A stretch of 64,000 nt of DNA, taken from contig OX235271.1 in NCBI GenBank assembly GCA_944472155.2, positions 79,034,256 through 79,098,255 on the forward strand. Direction: 5' to 3'. Shown here one piece after another: positions 11,696-22,670 of this stretch (within the stretch, counting starts at the first letter, position 1; every line of letters starts with the position of its first letter). The notes under the pieces are model-generated. The model saw only the letters and a program-made list of their open reading frames with translations. It did not search any database and was not told where the DNA came from. A program made the translations under genes and the position numbers. The DNA comes from Trichobilharzia szidati. Its lineage: Eukaryota > Platyhelminthes > Trematoda > Strigeidida > Schistosomatidae.

Positions 11696-12067
11696 ACCCA
11701 CCGTCATCTTTGTAAGCATAATCCAACTTGGTCGTAAAGTCAGCCAGGAATTCCATACTGGCACAACCTGGATATGCAACATAAGACTGATAAAAATTTA
11801 GCCTTTAATGTTTGATACAAGGTGCTAACCCGATTCCCTAGGTTTCTGTGTCTTCAGCTGCTAAGCACAGCTGAGGCTGTTGCCACAAAAAATGGCAGCC
11901 CAATCTTTGTGTTCAGAAAACGTTTGTTCACATTCTTTCCCACCCATGATCTCCAACTCAGGCCTAGAATATTTGTCCTGTAGACACCAGATTATTGTAA
12001 ATATTGTTTTACTTGTACGGCTAACTTTATCGTCAATGTAATACTGTAATATTATTTTTATAATTTT
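11696..12067. other. No gene recognised
   Basis: No supported feature. Base composition is slightly richer in G+C near 11820-11960. Confidence 0.35.
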
Positions 12068-12385
12068 TTATTGTTATTACCTTGGGTTCCGAATGGAACA
12101 TAGAGATCAATAACACATTTCCACCTTGTTCTATTCTCTGCTGCCCTCTTTATCTGGCTGGCCTCACGCTTGCCCCCAATCTTTCATCTCCTCCTCACAC
12201 GATCTCCTCCATATCAACCTCACACCGATGACCCACTAGTCGTTTCCCATTGGGATTCAACTCAAGCAATGGCCTGCAATGCAAGCGATGTTATTCAGTG
12301 GCCTCCTTAATGTATTCCCGATCTATCTCCATTTGTTGAACAATAGGTTCTTGGTTGGTTTTTTTCCCACAGTCTCTCATGTCAG
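12068..12385 (-). mobile_element. RTE-type LINE, 3' fragment
   Basis: From the reversed tail (TTGTTATTACCTTGGGTTCC) through reversed WRRSCEEE and ARVE blocks to the reversed NxxxxLWE region. It belongs to the subfamily whose last exon-like block ends in STRNPREQ (as at 18648 and 55400). Confidence 0.75.
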
Positions 12386-12667
12386 TGTAGCAGAATGTGA
12401 CAGCTTTTCTTTAGCATGCTAGCCATATAGTTTCTCAGAGGAAAATGTTATCGGTAGGTCAGCAGAGAAGTATGATTTACTGAGCGGTTTTAAGTCATTT
12501 CTGGATGATTTGGCCTCATTGTCAGTTATGAATTCGACAATATGCAGCAGAAATTTTTTGGGAGCAATCTGAACTTGTTAAATAGCTATCTTTGGTTTCA
12601 TGACCCTTTCCGCCTAATACTAGATATGATTTATTCTTCATGTCACTCAGTCACACAGTGGATTGTG

Positions 12668-12900
12668 AAGATAATAATAATTTTTGATTTATTCCAGAAA
12701 CAGTACTAGTGGTACAGTGTGGAATTTTCAGCACATATTTACAATACTGCATATAATTTTATCAAACATTTAAAAGGAGTATTTCAAAAAATAAATATAA
12801 AAGATGACAACAAAAACAAAAATAACAAAAGAAAATGCGAAAAAATACCAAGAAGTAGAAACGAAAATAAACAACATAATGAATAATATCTCAGTATTTG
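12668..12900 (-). mobile_element. CR1/Jockey-type LINE, 3' UTR fragment
   Basis: Reads AATAATAATTTTTGATTTAT, then ACAGTACTAGTGGTACAG and TGGAATTTTCAGCA. It matches the 3' end of the LINE at 43565-43700. A 5'-truncated remnant without coding sequence. Confidence 0.55.
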
Positions 12901-14089
12901 GTAGTGGAAGCTATGATATGATTATGCATGGTGACAGTAAGTTATAGTAACAAAATTGAAATGATATTAAGAATTTATCGCAATGATTCTCGCACCAATG
13001 AAGGAGAAACTTTTGAGACACAAATTTTGAGACGCAATTGATTTTGTTCATTTCAACTGAGAATGCTAACCTGCTAAAAAATAAAATGGTCTCCTTATGC
13101 ATCATTTCTCTCTTCTTTAGTTTCCTCATTCACCTTGAACTTACATTCATACTGTCATCCCCATGAAAAAAGACACGAATTTTAGTTGTTTCAATCTATA
13201 AACAGCAGGCATGCATCAATTATCGTGGTTTCAAAGAAATAACCAGTTATCATCCAAAAACTTAATTCTCTGTTATGGAATAGAGTTTGTGCATTATCTT
13301 AAGAAACTGAAATAAATAGAACTGTCTCAGTTTAAGTGTTTCCCAGCAGCTTAAAATTCAGTTGATTGTTTGTGTGGACTAAAAGATAACAGAATGCTCT
13401 TCATCTCATAATAAGTATGAATGTGATGAATTTTGAGCACCATTTTTGAAGCAGATACCTAAATCGCCGGTCACATTTCTGAATGCAGCTTTGGTTGACA
13501 TAGGATCAAATCTTTCAGGGGAAATCAGTTCCTTCGAGGTTTCAGATCTGTCTTGCTGACAAGTATCCAAGCATGCTTCCCTTTCATTGCTACCAAGCAT
13601 CTGATATCAGTGATGTTTTTAGGTTATCTGTTATCAAGGTCTATTTTGTCATATTTAGAAAGCGAAGAGTGTCCTTCAGAAGTTGTCTCATTTTTACAAC
13701 ATTCTATTATCACTAAATATGTGGCCTTGAGCGTTTCCTAAGTATTTGTTCATATCTAAATAGCACTGCTGATTGAAATATAACTATCAAATACAACATA
13801 TATATATGTATTACCAACTCTTATCCAATAAGTAGGAAACCTGAAGAAGCGTATTCTGCTGTTGACTGTTTAACTAGCTTACATACAATTGATAAGTACC
13901 ATGCATTATAATTTATCCAAATCAAACGCATTAACACTAGTCAGGTAGCGAACAAGAAGAACACAAATTAGTCAACCAATACCATAACTGGGAAATTCAT
14001 ATTCAGACGCTCTACTGGGCAAAAGTTTCTGTCGTTCTACCGTCCTTGTTTAAATAAAGCGTCATTTTAAGCATTATTTCAAAAGAAAT
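12901..14089. other. No gene recognised
   Basis: AT-rich, short frames only. A minor (AT)n run lies at about 13797-13808. Confidence 0.35.
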
Positions 14090-14215
14090 AATGGAAAGTG
14101 AGACTGAAATCCGAGTCACAGCAGGACTGGAACCAGCGTACTCCAGATTACTAACACTGCGTTCTATGGGTTGGGCTTTGAGACCCAACTGCCCACTAGA
14201 TCATTATGTTGACAG
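14090..14215 (-). repeat. SINE-H tRNA-like head
   Basis: On the minus strand, box B GGTTCCAGTCCTGCTGTGAC followed by TCGGATTTCAGTCTCAC matches 6070-6105. No ribozyme or tail is recognisable. Confidence 0.4.
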
Positions 14216-14944
14216 CCATCAAATGTTATTCCTACTTGTTATAGGGATGTATGTTAGTCAAACGTCTGTTTACCACTGCACCAGCTGCCCAGATACGTCT
14301 ATCCGAACAGTTCTAATCATACAAGATTAGTATTGGGGGCCATTAATTAACTGATAGTAACTGCAGACTGATAGTGACGTAACAGGTGACGACTTAAACT
14401 GAAATATCAGTCTATCAACCTACTGCTACCCCAGATAGTCTCACTATTCATTATGTTATTGCTTTAGAGAATCATAATTTCTATTATCAATGAAACTAAT
14501 AATATTCAGAAAAGCAGTGTTTTTCTCTGCGTAGTACTCACTGACTGAATAAAATATAATATATGCACAATATATATATATACGTATTACGCATCTAAAG
14601 CATACTAACATAGATGATTCGATAAAAGAAGCCTTTTCGACTCTAGATATTTAGACGATATGAGAGTTGACAGATACATAGGGAAGTGAATATCACGCAA
14701 CAGAGCTTCGCAAAATAATCTGCCAACGAAGCGTATTCATGTGACTGTCAAAAGTTAACGCAAGGCCGTAAAATATGAAATGAGAATTCATTTTTATGTT
14801 TTTAACTTGAGTAGCACAAAAAAAGAAATGAATATTTTTCTATATTACGAATAATTTATAAATGCATAGACCTGTTCAAATCACTGCGTCACCTAATTTC
14901 CCACCCAGCACAATAAGTCAGGTTAACTCAGCGTTATCTCGGTG
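14216..14944. other. No gene recognised
   Basis: AT-rich with a short (AT)n at about 14570. Nothing else supported. Confidence 0.35.
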
Positions 14945-15600
14945 TGTCTATTGATTGATGATTCACTGGAATACCAAGCAGCCTTCTAGAAATTCTCTAG
15001 CATTCTTGTTGTTTCCTCTGTCTAATATTTGAACATTGTCTCAGTCGAATTGATGTCCGTGGTTGTCTGCATGAATTGATATGAGGGAGTGGATATCATG
15101 CCTTTTGACGGCTAGCTTATGTTCGTGGATACGAAGACGAAGGGGACGTCCACTTTGGCCAATGTAGTGTTTTTCACAGTTGTTACAATTTATTTTGTAG
15201 ATGATGTTGGTTTTTTCTTCTTTCGTTGTTGGGTCTTTTGGTTGACAAAAAACTGAGTGAAGTGATTTTGTCGGTTTGTGTGCGAGGTCAATTCTTAAAG
15301 GTTTGAAGAGTCTTGTAGTGATTTCTGAGATGTCTTTTATAAATAGTAAGGCAATTTTCTTTGTACTTTCCTTGGGGGCTTTTGGTTTGATAGGTTGGCT
15401 TGGGGTATATGTCTTTTGATGAAATTCCGTGGATATCATTTCTTTTAGAAGACTTGCATGAGATATCTTTCTTTAATTTTCCTTAAGGTGGGAGTGCTGC
15501 AATGGATCCTGCCCCTCTTAAATAGTGTTTGTATGCAATTGGTTTTGTGTGTTATCGGATTGTTGCGGTTGTAATTCAGTATTTAGTCTGTGTAAGTTGA
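14945..15600 (-). pseudogene. PLE subfamily C, connector plus GIY-YIG endonuclease
   Basis: The frame 15439-15041 (132 codons) is open. It holds KKIALLFIKDISEITTRLF (PLE 'PYIKGxSE' block), AHKPTKSLHSVF, PKDPTTKEEKTNIIYKINC and a well-kept GIY-YIG motif: IIYKINCNNCEKHYIGQSGR followed by LRLRIHEHKLAVKRHDIHS. The conserved Arg and His of the endonuclease helix and the C-x-x-C pair are present. After a stop at HQFD the frame continues as DNVQILDRGNNKNAREFLE. Upstream sequence to about 15600 reads as degraded polyprotein. The RT is missing, so this is a 5'-truncated copy. It is the best-preserved endonuclease after the 45-kb element. Confidence 0.8.
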
Positions 15601-16419
15601 TTTTCCATAAACTTAAGTTTCTAATTCCTCTGTGGTTGTTCACTTGAACGAGGTAACGCAGTTTTACTTTGTTTTAACCACCTGTTTACATCTTTAAAGA
15701 ACAATATGTACTCACAAGCGTTGTTGAATGATTTCCAACACATCGCTTGACAGATGCGTTAGAGGTCAGTTCATGTTTCAAACAGAACAAAATTCTGTTG
15801 AATTATGTAAAACCAAGATAAAAATTCTGTAATGTATGTAAACATGTTTTTGAAAATAAAGTTATTATCATGAACTAGATTATAAAAGATCAATACATCT
15901 TTCATATAATAACTCTCGCTTCATTTTAATTGGTCAAGAGGTTATTTCCATGCGTTAGCCGATTTTACTTCAATCAGGCTATTGTGTATTGAGGTAAAAT
16001 AAACAGACAGCATAATTCCAGGAATAGACAATGAAGACACCATAAATGTATTGAAAATTTGAAGACTCATTGAAACAAGTATCCTAGGAGATAACCGTAT
16101 TTATAATTTCATTTCTGTGAGATAATTGCGACCTTTTAATGTTGACAAGTTAGCAGTTAATTCACGCACTAGGAAATGCTCCGAAAATCTATCGTGAATG
16201 AGACCATTCTTATAGCTGCCTTCAACCATGTTTACCCTTTAACATGTGTATGAAGTACGAAAAGGACAGAAAGAATAGGGATGCTAATATCCACAATTGT
16301 AAGTCAACTTTTGTAGAAAGTCAATCACTAATCTTTGCCAAACAAATCTGTTGTATTACGGGCCTATTTTCCCTCACGATAAGTATCATTCAATGAATTA
16401 CAGGCGGTTAATTTATGCA
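15601..16419. other. No gene recognised
   Basis: AT-rich, nothing supported. Confidence 0.4.
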
Positions 16420-16580
16420 GAGTCATAAGGTTTACTGGAGCTTTCCAGTTTCCCGCTGTTTGTTCATATCAAACTGAAGTGGTTGGTTTCTGCAAATTCA
16501 TCCACCTGATGAGTCCTGAGTAGGATGAAACCTATGTCATTGAATCCCACTATTAGCCACAAGCTACAATGTGAGATCTA
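16420..16580 (+). repeat. S1 (Sm-alpha-like) SINE fragment
   Basis: The hammerhead and 3' flank align with the schistosome Sm-alpha plan: TTCATCCACCTGATGAGTCC, GGATGAAAC, then GAATCCCACTATTAGCCAC (compare GGATTCCACTGCTAGCCAC). The tRNA-like head upstream is not clear. Confidence 0.65.
16495..16548 (+). ncRNA. Hammerhead ribozyme with intact core, S1 copy
   Basis: CTGATGA is at 16506-16512, stem II is GTCC/GGAT around a TGAGTA loop (16513-16526), GAA is at 16527-16529, A15.1 is at 16530, and the cleavage triplet GTC ends at 16538. All invariant residues are present. Stem III is 2 bp and stem I has several mismatches, so in vitro activity would probably be poor. Confidence 0.65.
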
Positions 16581-16744
16581 GAAGATTGTCGCGTTTCGCT
16601 AAAGACTACTGACACCCTCTCCCAAAATTTCCCTTAACTGATAAATTTCTAATAAAATGAAATGAAGTACTTGTTGAAGTTATTTTGAATTTCCTATGTG
16701 GTTAATTATACTGGATTGAAATGCTCGGTCCCAGTTGAACTGTT

Positions 16745-16930
16745 GGATTCTAGTACTGATGCTTCCAGTAGCTTAGTGAATAACATTCTGGCACCTGGGA
16801 CAATGGCTCCTAAGTTCAAAGTCTCAGTAGGAGCACCACGAATCACTTAGGATGCAGGTAAGTTGAAGTGACTAATGCCAAACAAGACGAAGCTCTCATC
16901 CCTGATTCCAGTGCTAACTAACACTAACCA
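16745..16930 (+). repeat. S1 (Sm-alpha-like) SINE, near full length
   Basis: The tRNA-like head has TAGCTTAGTGAATAACATTC (box A) and AAGTTCAAAGTCTC (box B). After GGAGCACCACGAATCACTTA and GGATGCAGGTA the hammerhead is decayed (GACTAATGCCAAACAAGACG), and GATTCCAGTGCTAAC follows. Two S1 copies lie within 500 bp on the same strand. Confidence 0.65.
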
Positions 16931-17895
16931 AGAAACATCTTGCAATGAAGTATGTTGAATCGAATATTTCAGATTACATAAAGTGTAGAAAAGAAACATG
17001 CTATACTGCTCTAGTGTTCTTCCTTACTCTCTACATGTCTCGTTTCAGCTTATTTCCGTTTGTTGATATGTTTTCGTATACAGTTAGCCAGCATATTGTT
17101 TTCTTCATCTGACTTGAAGCTGACTCCAGTCTTGATGTCATTTCTGCATCAAACTAATGTGTTTATGTCAATTCAAAGAATACATGCCATTAGTGTTAGT
17201 GAATTCATCGTAATTATAATCTCAAATGCATTACTCTTATGAGACTCATTACTAACTCAACTCTCTATTCCTTCGTTATGATGAAAGTATTTACCCCTAA
17301 TATTCATTGTATTAAACAAACGTGACTGATGGACTTTGATTCGTAATAATAACATGGGGTTTACGGAGTTCAATATTAAATTAAAGTATTGTCAAATTTT
17401 TTACTTTTAGCGCTGCACCAAATCACTTTTAAAGAATAAAGTTTCGATGAGGTTTTCTGACATAAGGCATTAAAGGTTAAGAAATTTAGATCCACAAAAG
17501 TTCAGTTAACTATAATGTGATCTAGGCAAATGATAGAGTTAAAAATTTCAATGAAAAGCTTCATTAGGACAACTTTCATTCTATCTATCAATACAAAACT
17601 GTCTAGTTCTCAATTGCATCGTTAAAATGAAGTTTGTCCCTTTGAAATTGGAGCACACTGTCACTTGGGTTTGACAAACTATATACCTTAGATGCTTCAG
17701 CACTTTTAAGCCAGAATGTCATTTAAATCGTACCAAAACACGTATTTTTTGTACTCCTTTAATGGATTTATAAGTTATCTCTTGGCCTGTTCCTGTAGAT
17801 CAATGCTATCACAGTTTAAACACTTTAGATTGACCACCATCCCTAGTTTACATCCAAAAATGTAATATTGTCTGGGATTTATTCAGTTTAGTGAT
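16931..17895. other. No gene recognised
   Basis: AT-rich, only short frames. Confidence 0.4.
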
Positions 17896-17908
17896 GACTA
17901 CATTACTG

Positions 17909-18298
17909 GTATTAGATGGGTGGAGGCAATTGGCAGGAAGCCTTAGACCTAAGTTTCGTGCTAGTTGGCACTCATCAGCAATGCGTATCTGCAACCTTGA
18001 AGGAACTGATGTCCCTTCTGAGATTCGAATCCGCATCACCCCGTGCTGCAGTCAGAAACGTTACCACTGAGCTACTCAGGCTCGCGACTAACCTCCTGTA
18101 GGACTGTATTGGATTTTTTTTGATTGATTGCCGATTGCCTCCAACCATCTAATACCAACAATTCACAGTGCGCCGTAATGGCGAGCCACCTAGCATGGTG
18201 GCCACATTGCAAACATGACTGATAGAATTCAGTCTGCACCGAATATAGGACTAGACACATTACACCAGTTACTGACTACTGTTCAGTCAAAAAAAGAA
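17909..18298 (+). mobile_element. FB1: hammerhead SINE with inverted head, 13-bp TSD
   Basis: The insertion is flanked by GACTACATTACTG at 17896-17908 and 18299-18311, identical. In its sense direction (plus) it starts GTATTAGATGG, contains a tRNA-like head on the opposite strand (box A TAGCTCAGTGGTAACG at 18059-18074 and box B GATTCGAATCTCAG near 18018-18031, both minus), then TTGCCTCCAACCATCTAATA and a tail ending in CAGTCAAAAAAAG. The A-run next to the TSD marks the 3' end. An inverted 5' segment followed by a sense 3' segment is the layout expected from twin priming. Pol III boxes are visible by eye only. Confidence 0.8.
17938..17985 (-). ncRNA. Type I hammerhead ribozyme in FB1, all invariant residues present
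   Basis: On the minus strand: stem I 5' arm CGCATTG, core CTGATGA, stem II GTGC/GCAC closing a CAACTA loop, GAA, short stem III ACTTAGGT, C17, stem I 3' arm TAAGGC. Stem I pairs at five of its first six positions, counting one G-U wobble. Stem III is 2-3 bp, as is usual for retroelement-borne type I hammerheads. The other FB heads keep the same layout. Confidence 0.75.
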
Positions 18299-18311
18299 GA
18301 CTACATTACTG

Positions 18312-18647
18312 TTCTGTCGCTTGTCTCCTTATCAAGAGCTGTTGGCAATCTGCCTAGTATTTCATCATTTAAAATAGTAATCACTTTCTATCCTTGTGGA
18401 ACATATTTTACACATTTCTCGTACATCCAAACTTCTGTCATCTTCGTTGACATTAAGTCATGTTTACATAAGATCATCTGATATTATCATAGAAGCGACA
18501 GACAGAAAAAGCTGATTACGTGGCTCATTGCCCGCGTCCGCTTAATTTACGCTTACGAAATATCGTTTCAGTGATTATTTCTTTCGAAGTTTGCATCGCA
18601 ATAAGATGCTTATGTGTTCAAATTATTTCCCTTATTTCCTTATATCC
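18312..18647. other. No gene recognised
   Basis: Nothing supported between FB1 and the next RTE fragment. Confidence 0.4.
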
Positions 18648-19304
18648 ACCGCCAATCACCATCAACAGGAGAGATTTGAAAGAGGTCACTTCATTCACTT
18701 ATCTAAGGAGCATTGTCTCAACTACAGGAGGAACGCACGAAGATGTCAAATAGAGATTCGGAAAGGCAAGAAACACATTCATCAACCTGAAACCAATCTG
18801 GAAATCTTCGTCACTCAGCCTGCATCAACAACAAAATTCGGATTTTCAATACAAACGTCAAGCCAGTTCTTATACACGGATAAGAAACTTGGCGGGTCAC
18901 AAAGAATATTTCCAACAGCCTGTTGCAGACCTTTATCAACAACTGTCTTCGCTCTATACTGAAGATCAGATGGCCGCCGGAAAGAATCACCAACAAGAAA
19001 CTATGGGAACAAACGAAACAGCAACCAATCGCCCAACAAATATGCAGAGAAAGTGGAAATAGATTGGACACTCGCTGAGGCCACTGGGTGACATCGCGCG
19101 TCAGGCCAGTGCTCGAGTGGAACCCGAAAGTGAGGCGGCGAGTGGGACGTCCAAGGTTGACATGGAGGAGATCGTGTGAAGAGGAGTTGAAACAGTATGG
19201 ATTAACATGGATGCAAGTGAAAAGTACAGCAGAAGACAGAAGCAAGTGGAGACGTGTAGTTGAAGCCCTATTTTCTACTAGGAACCCAAGGGAACAATAA
19301 TAAT
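18648..19304 (+). mobile_element. RTE-type LINE, 3' fragment
   Basis: Starts inside CCAATCACCATCAACAGGAG and runs to ACCCAAGGGAACAATAATAA. It encodes, with frameshifts, RDLKEVTSFTYL, a YLGSI-like block, KARNTFINLKPIWKSSS, then the open frame 19088-19300 with VGRPRLTWRRSCEEELKQYG, DRSKWRRVVEAL and STRNPREQ. It closely resembles the minus copy at 55400-56149. The 205-codon antisense frame across it (19428-18811) is a shadow. Confidence 0.8.
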
Positions 19305-19454
19305 TTCCTTTATTGTGAATTAAGAGTAAAACAATACTCTTCAGTATAAAATTCAAATCCAGAGTGTTACTTAGTGAGGTGTTGAAAAAGACGGCACAGT
19401 CTAAATAATTTAAACGATGCTTAAGCAACAGTGTAGCTTTAGGCAGTTATTTAA

Positions 19455-19650
19455 ATTTCATGATTTTTCAAGTTTGATCACGGGCTGACTTCAGTTAGAG
19501 AATTATTGAAAACTACAGGGTACTGGCACTACTCAGCAGTACTCATCCATGAACTCGCTAGGAATCGAACCATCAGGTTACAAGGTAAACTTGTTGACCA
19601 TTCGCCCATTGGTGATTAAATCATCTTACCTAACTCCTGCCAATTCCTGA
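19455..19650 (-). repeat. S2 SINE with deleted ribozyme centre
   Basis: The head (reversed GAATCGAACCATCAGGTTAC) and tail are clear. The hammerhead is reduced to the two stem I arms around a few bases (GTACTGCTGA..CCAGTAC). Confidence 0.65.
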
Positions 19651-21063
19651 TATACAGTGTGACTGCAAGTCAGTGTCACTGCCAAGCATTTCTTCTCACA
19701 ACTAATTTCGTGAACTTTTTTGGTCATAACTTCTCGCTATAGCTTCAGACAACTCCATCCTGTAGTAAGTTCCCAGCGAGCAATGGACAAATTTTCAAGT
19801 GTCGGTTCGAGCTTTTTGATGATTTAACTGAAAAGAAATAAATTCAACTGTAGAGCGAGAATGTCTCTGATAATGACAGTAATTATAACAGTTTTAGTAA
19901 TATTTCTATTATCGTTAGCTGCAGTTATGTATATATATATATATATATGCATACGTGCGCACTTACTGAGACTAATCGAGATATTTCGAGAGATAGTGAA
20001 ATTAGCAGTTTAAAAAAATAAATAATTTTTCAATGATTTTCATACTGTTTCAAGATAAAGGAAAAGAATTTTGATTTTAATAGAATTAAATCTCTAGATT
20101 TTCGTGTATTCAGATAATTTGTTGGGACACAGTAGAGGAAAATGAATTAATTATTTACCAGTACATACTGAATTCGACAGAAAAAACTTTAATGACTGTA
20201 TGTGACTTTCAAATTATCATTAAAGGACATTCGGATCAATAGGCGTCCCAGTAAGTGGTTTAAACACGAGATAATCAAATCATTATCATGTAGAGAGCTG
20301 TATAACTTTGCAATCAAACATCTACTAATATTCGATATTTACTTTACTAATGTCGAATGGTGAATAGTTTGTAAAGCTAATCACTTCGCATATGATAACA
20401 GTAGCCTGTCGAATATATGATATCATCCTGCTGATAAGCTTTAAATGAACAGGGAATAACCAGTTAGCATTTCTTGGGTATTGTTGAGACACACTAACTA
20501 ATGTCTCCCAGTGAAGAAAACCATCTTGAAGTCAACTGTTTCTTGGAAACTTTTGATTTGACTTTTAGTTCAAAGAAAAAGTAAACAGTTGACACGTCAG
20601 TCGTGATGGATGATACCAACCGACTGATATATTCACAGTCTGAGTCTATGCTCTGTAACTACTGAAATGACCTATATAAGTAGACGTTTTTTACAGTATA
20701 ATGTGAGAAGATTCCTTACTAACTAGTTACCATTTAAAAGAATGGTCTTGCTCAGTAATCAAGTGAAATGCTGCTCGTTAATGTACATTTCATGGTGAAT
20801 GATATATGTCAAAGATGATTTCACCAACTTTAAGTTGAGATTCTATTTCAAGAATGACAAATAATCACAAAGGCTGTTTCATTTTTTAAAAAAATCATTG
20901 CCAGAACTTTGTGAATAGAAGAGACAATATGAAGAGATGAAGTTGGCTTCTTTTGAAAAGCGAATGGGACGGAATTCAATGGTGTCATAAATTTTAACTT
21001 CTGCCTATTTGAAATCAATGTACGCCTAGGTACACCGGTAGAAAATTCATACCAAATAGTTTG
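19651..21063. other. AT-rich spacer with microsatellite
   Basis: An (AT)n run at 19929-19948. No gene or repeat family otherwise recognised. Confidence 0.4.
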
Positions 21064-21217
21064 TGCGTCGGTGGCACAGTGGTTAGGACTCTCGCCGACC
21101 ACGCACATGGTCCGAGGTTCGATCCCCCGCCGACGCATATCTGATATCTATGGTCGGCCTGCTAAATTTGGGCTACCGATATCATATGCTGAAAATTTCA
21201 TACTTGTACCAAAATAC
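21064..21217 (+). repeat. SINE-G2, copy 1
   Basis: A 74-nt tRNA-Gly-like head (21064-21137) has a perfect 7-bp acceptor-like stem TGCGTCG/CGACGCA, box A GGCACAGTGGTTAGGA and box B GGTTCGATCCC. It is followed by a conserved body, GATATCTATGGTCGGCC..GGGCTACCGATATC, that can fold into an imperfect hairpin, and CTTGTACCAAAATAC. Two other copies (39959-40114 minus, 49107-49228 plus) share head and body, so this is a dispersed SINE and not a unique tRNA gene. No proper anticodon arm can be drawn. Confidence 0.7.
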
Positions 21218-22439
21218 TGTCTGGAATCAAGCTATAATAAAATATATTTTAAAATATTAAATATAATGATTTATATTGTGCTAAATCCTTATGAATAATG
21301 TTTAGAATGATTTTTATTCAACTTGGCTACAAAGTTAGCATGCTAAGGTAAGCATAAATGCACCAAAACGGTTTCATGTTTTCGAGTCATAAAAATTGTG
21401 CAGATGACGACTACAAATAGAAGGAGAAACTGATGGTTAAGTGGAGCCAAGTTAAAACATATTTCAAAATCCAACTACTATTATCTACTACTCAGTAGTA
21501 TATAAAGCCATGTATTTATGCTTGCTTCCTTGATTACTGTTTATAGTACCAAGCAGATCACATGTATTATGATCTGAATGATTTCGATTTCCAAAGGAAA
21601 CCATGTTGAAATTTCACCACGAACTTTGTAAATTTAGAATCGATTCTCAAACTGCGAATTCGTTCCATTGTATTACCTGTTCACCCAAATAGCTAGCTAG
21701 AATTCGGGTGGTTTGAAGTGGGCCAAACTCGGAACACTGCACTATAAGCTTGGTTCAAATAAGCGAAAAGGCCACCCGGTGTATAGATCACTTCAATATA
21801 GCTAGTAAGCACTACCGGTTGATGTGAGTGGCATGCAAATGCTCATCTCAGTCAATCAGTAATATATAGATTCACACACCCACTTGTGAAACTTTGGTTT
21901 GCTTTTTTTTTATGACTATTATAATCTTATTTACAGGTTGACTATTTCAGACGTGAACCATAGTTTTGAGTTGCATTCCTCACATAATGAAATCATTTAG
22001 AGAACAACCAGAGGCCACAACACCCTTAACACACTGCATAAATAACTCAAGAAACTATCGAGTCCCTCAGTTTACAATCTTTTGGTGCATGGATTTTAGT
22101 TTGCCTCTTATACCACTTTAAAAGCCCTCTTCGTGCATATTTTTGGTATGCATTACTGAAGAATTCATAACTGAGAGGAACCAGATGTTCACTGCCTCAT
22201 GATGTATACTGTTCAGATGATTAATTCTTCGCGATAAGGTTATTATTGAAATCAATCAAATCTTCACTAATCAAAACTCCCATTATGAAGAAAATTTCTA
22301 TTCAAATTCATCACTCGAGGTTATGGAAATGACGTACGACAAAAAGTCAAACCAAAAACATCTTTCTAAGTGCTTATAAATTACTGAACTCATTAGTAAG
22401 AAGACAGATAACGTCAGGAGACCAAATAAATGATAGTAT
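21218..22439. other. No gene recognised
   Basis: No supported feature. Confidence 0.4.
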
Positions 22440-22670
22440 AGGTCAGTGATTCAATGTTAGAATATTCGTCTGAAGTTCGATTCCCGGCCACCGACGTACT
22501 CCTGAACCTCACCTATTCGGTAATAAGTCTGGAAAAGAGGGAAGCTTGAAAGTGAGGTCATCAATCTCATCCCACGAAACCAATACCATCATCACTCAAA
22601 CTTCAGAGCTCAAGCTTAAAGCTTTTCGTTCCAGCTGGAACCGAATGGAAATGAAAAGAAGATAGAAATG
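22440..22670 (+). repeat. SINE-G-like element, anticodon region deleted
   Basis: GGTCAGTGATTCAATGTTAGAAT runs straight into GAAGTTCGATTCCCGGCCA, a tRNA-Gly-like head lacking its middle. The tail TTCCAGCTGGAACCGAATGG is vaguely like the SINE-G/RTE tail. Confidence 0.4.

Noticed and set aside
18811..19428. 205-codon minus-strand frame, the longest antisense frame in the window
   Set aside because: It lies antisense to an RTE fragment whose plus strand carries the recognisable protein blocks.
21064..21137. Genuine tRNA-Gly gene
   Set aside because: No anticodon arm can be drawn, and the head recurs with the same 3' body at two other places, which fits a SINE.
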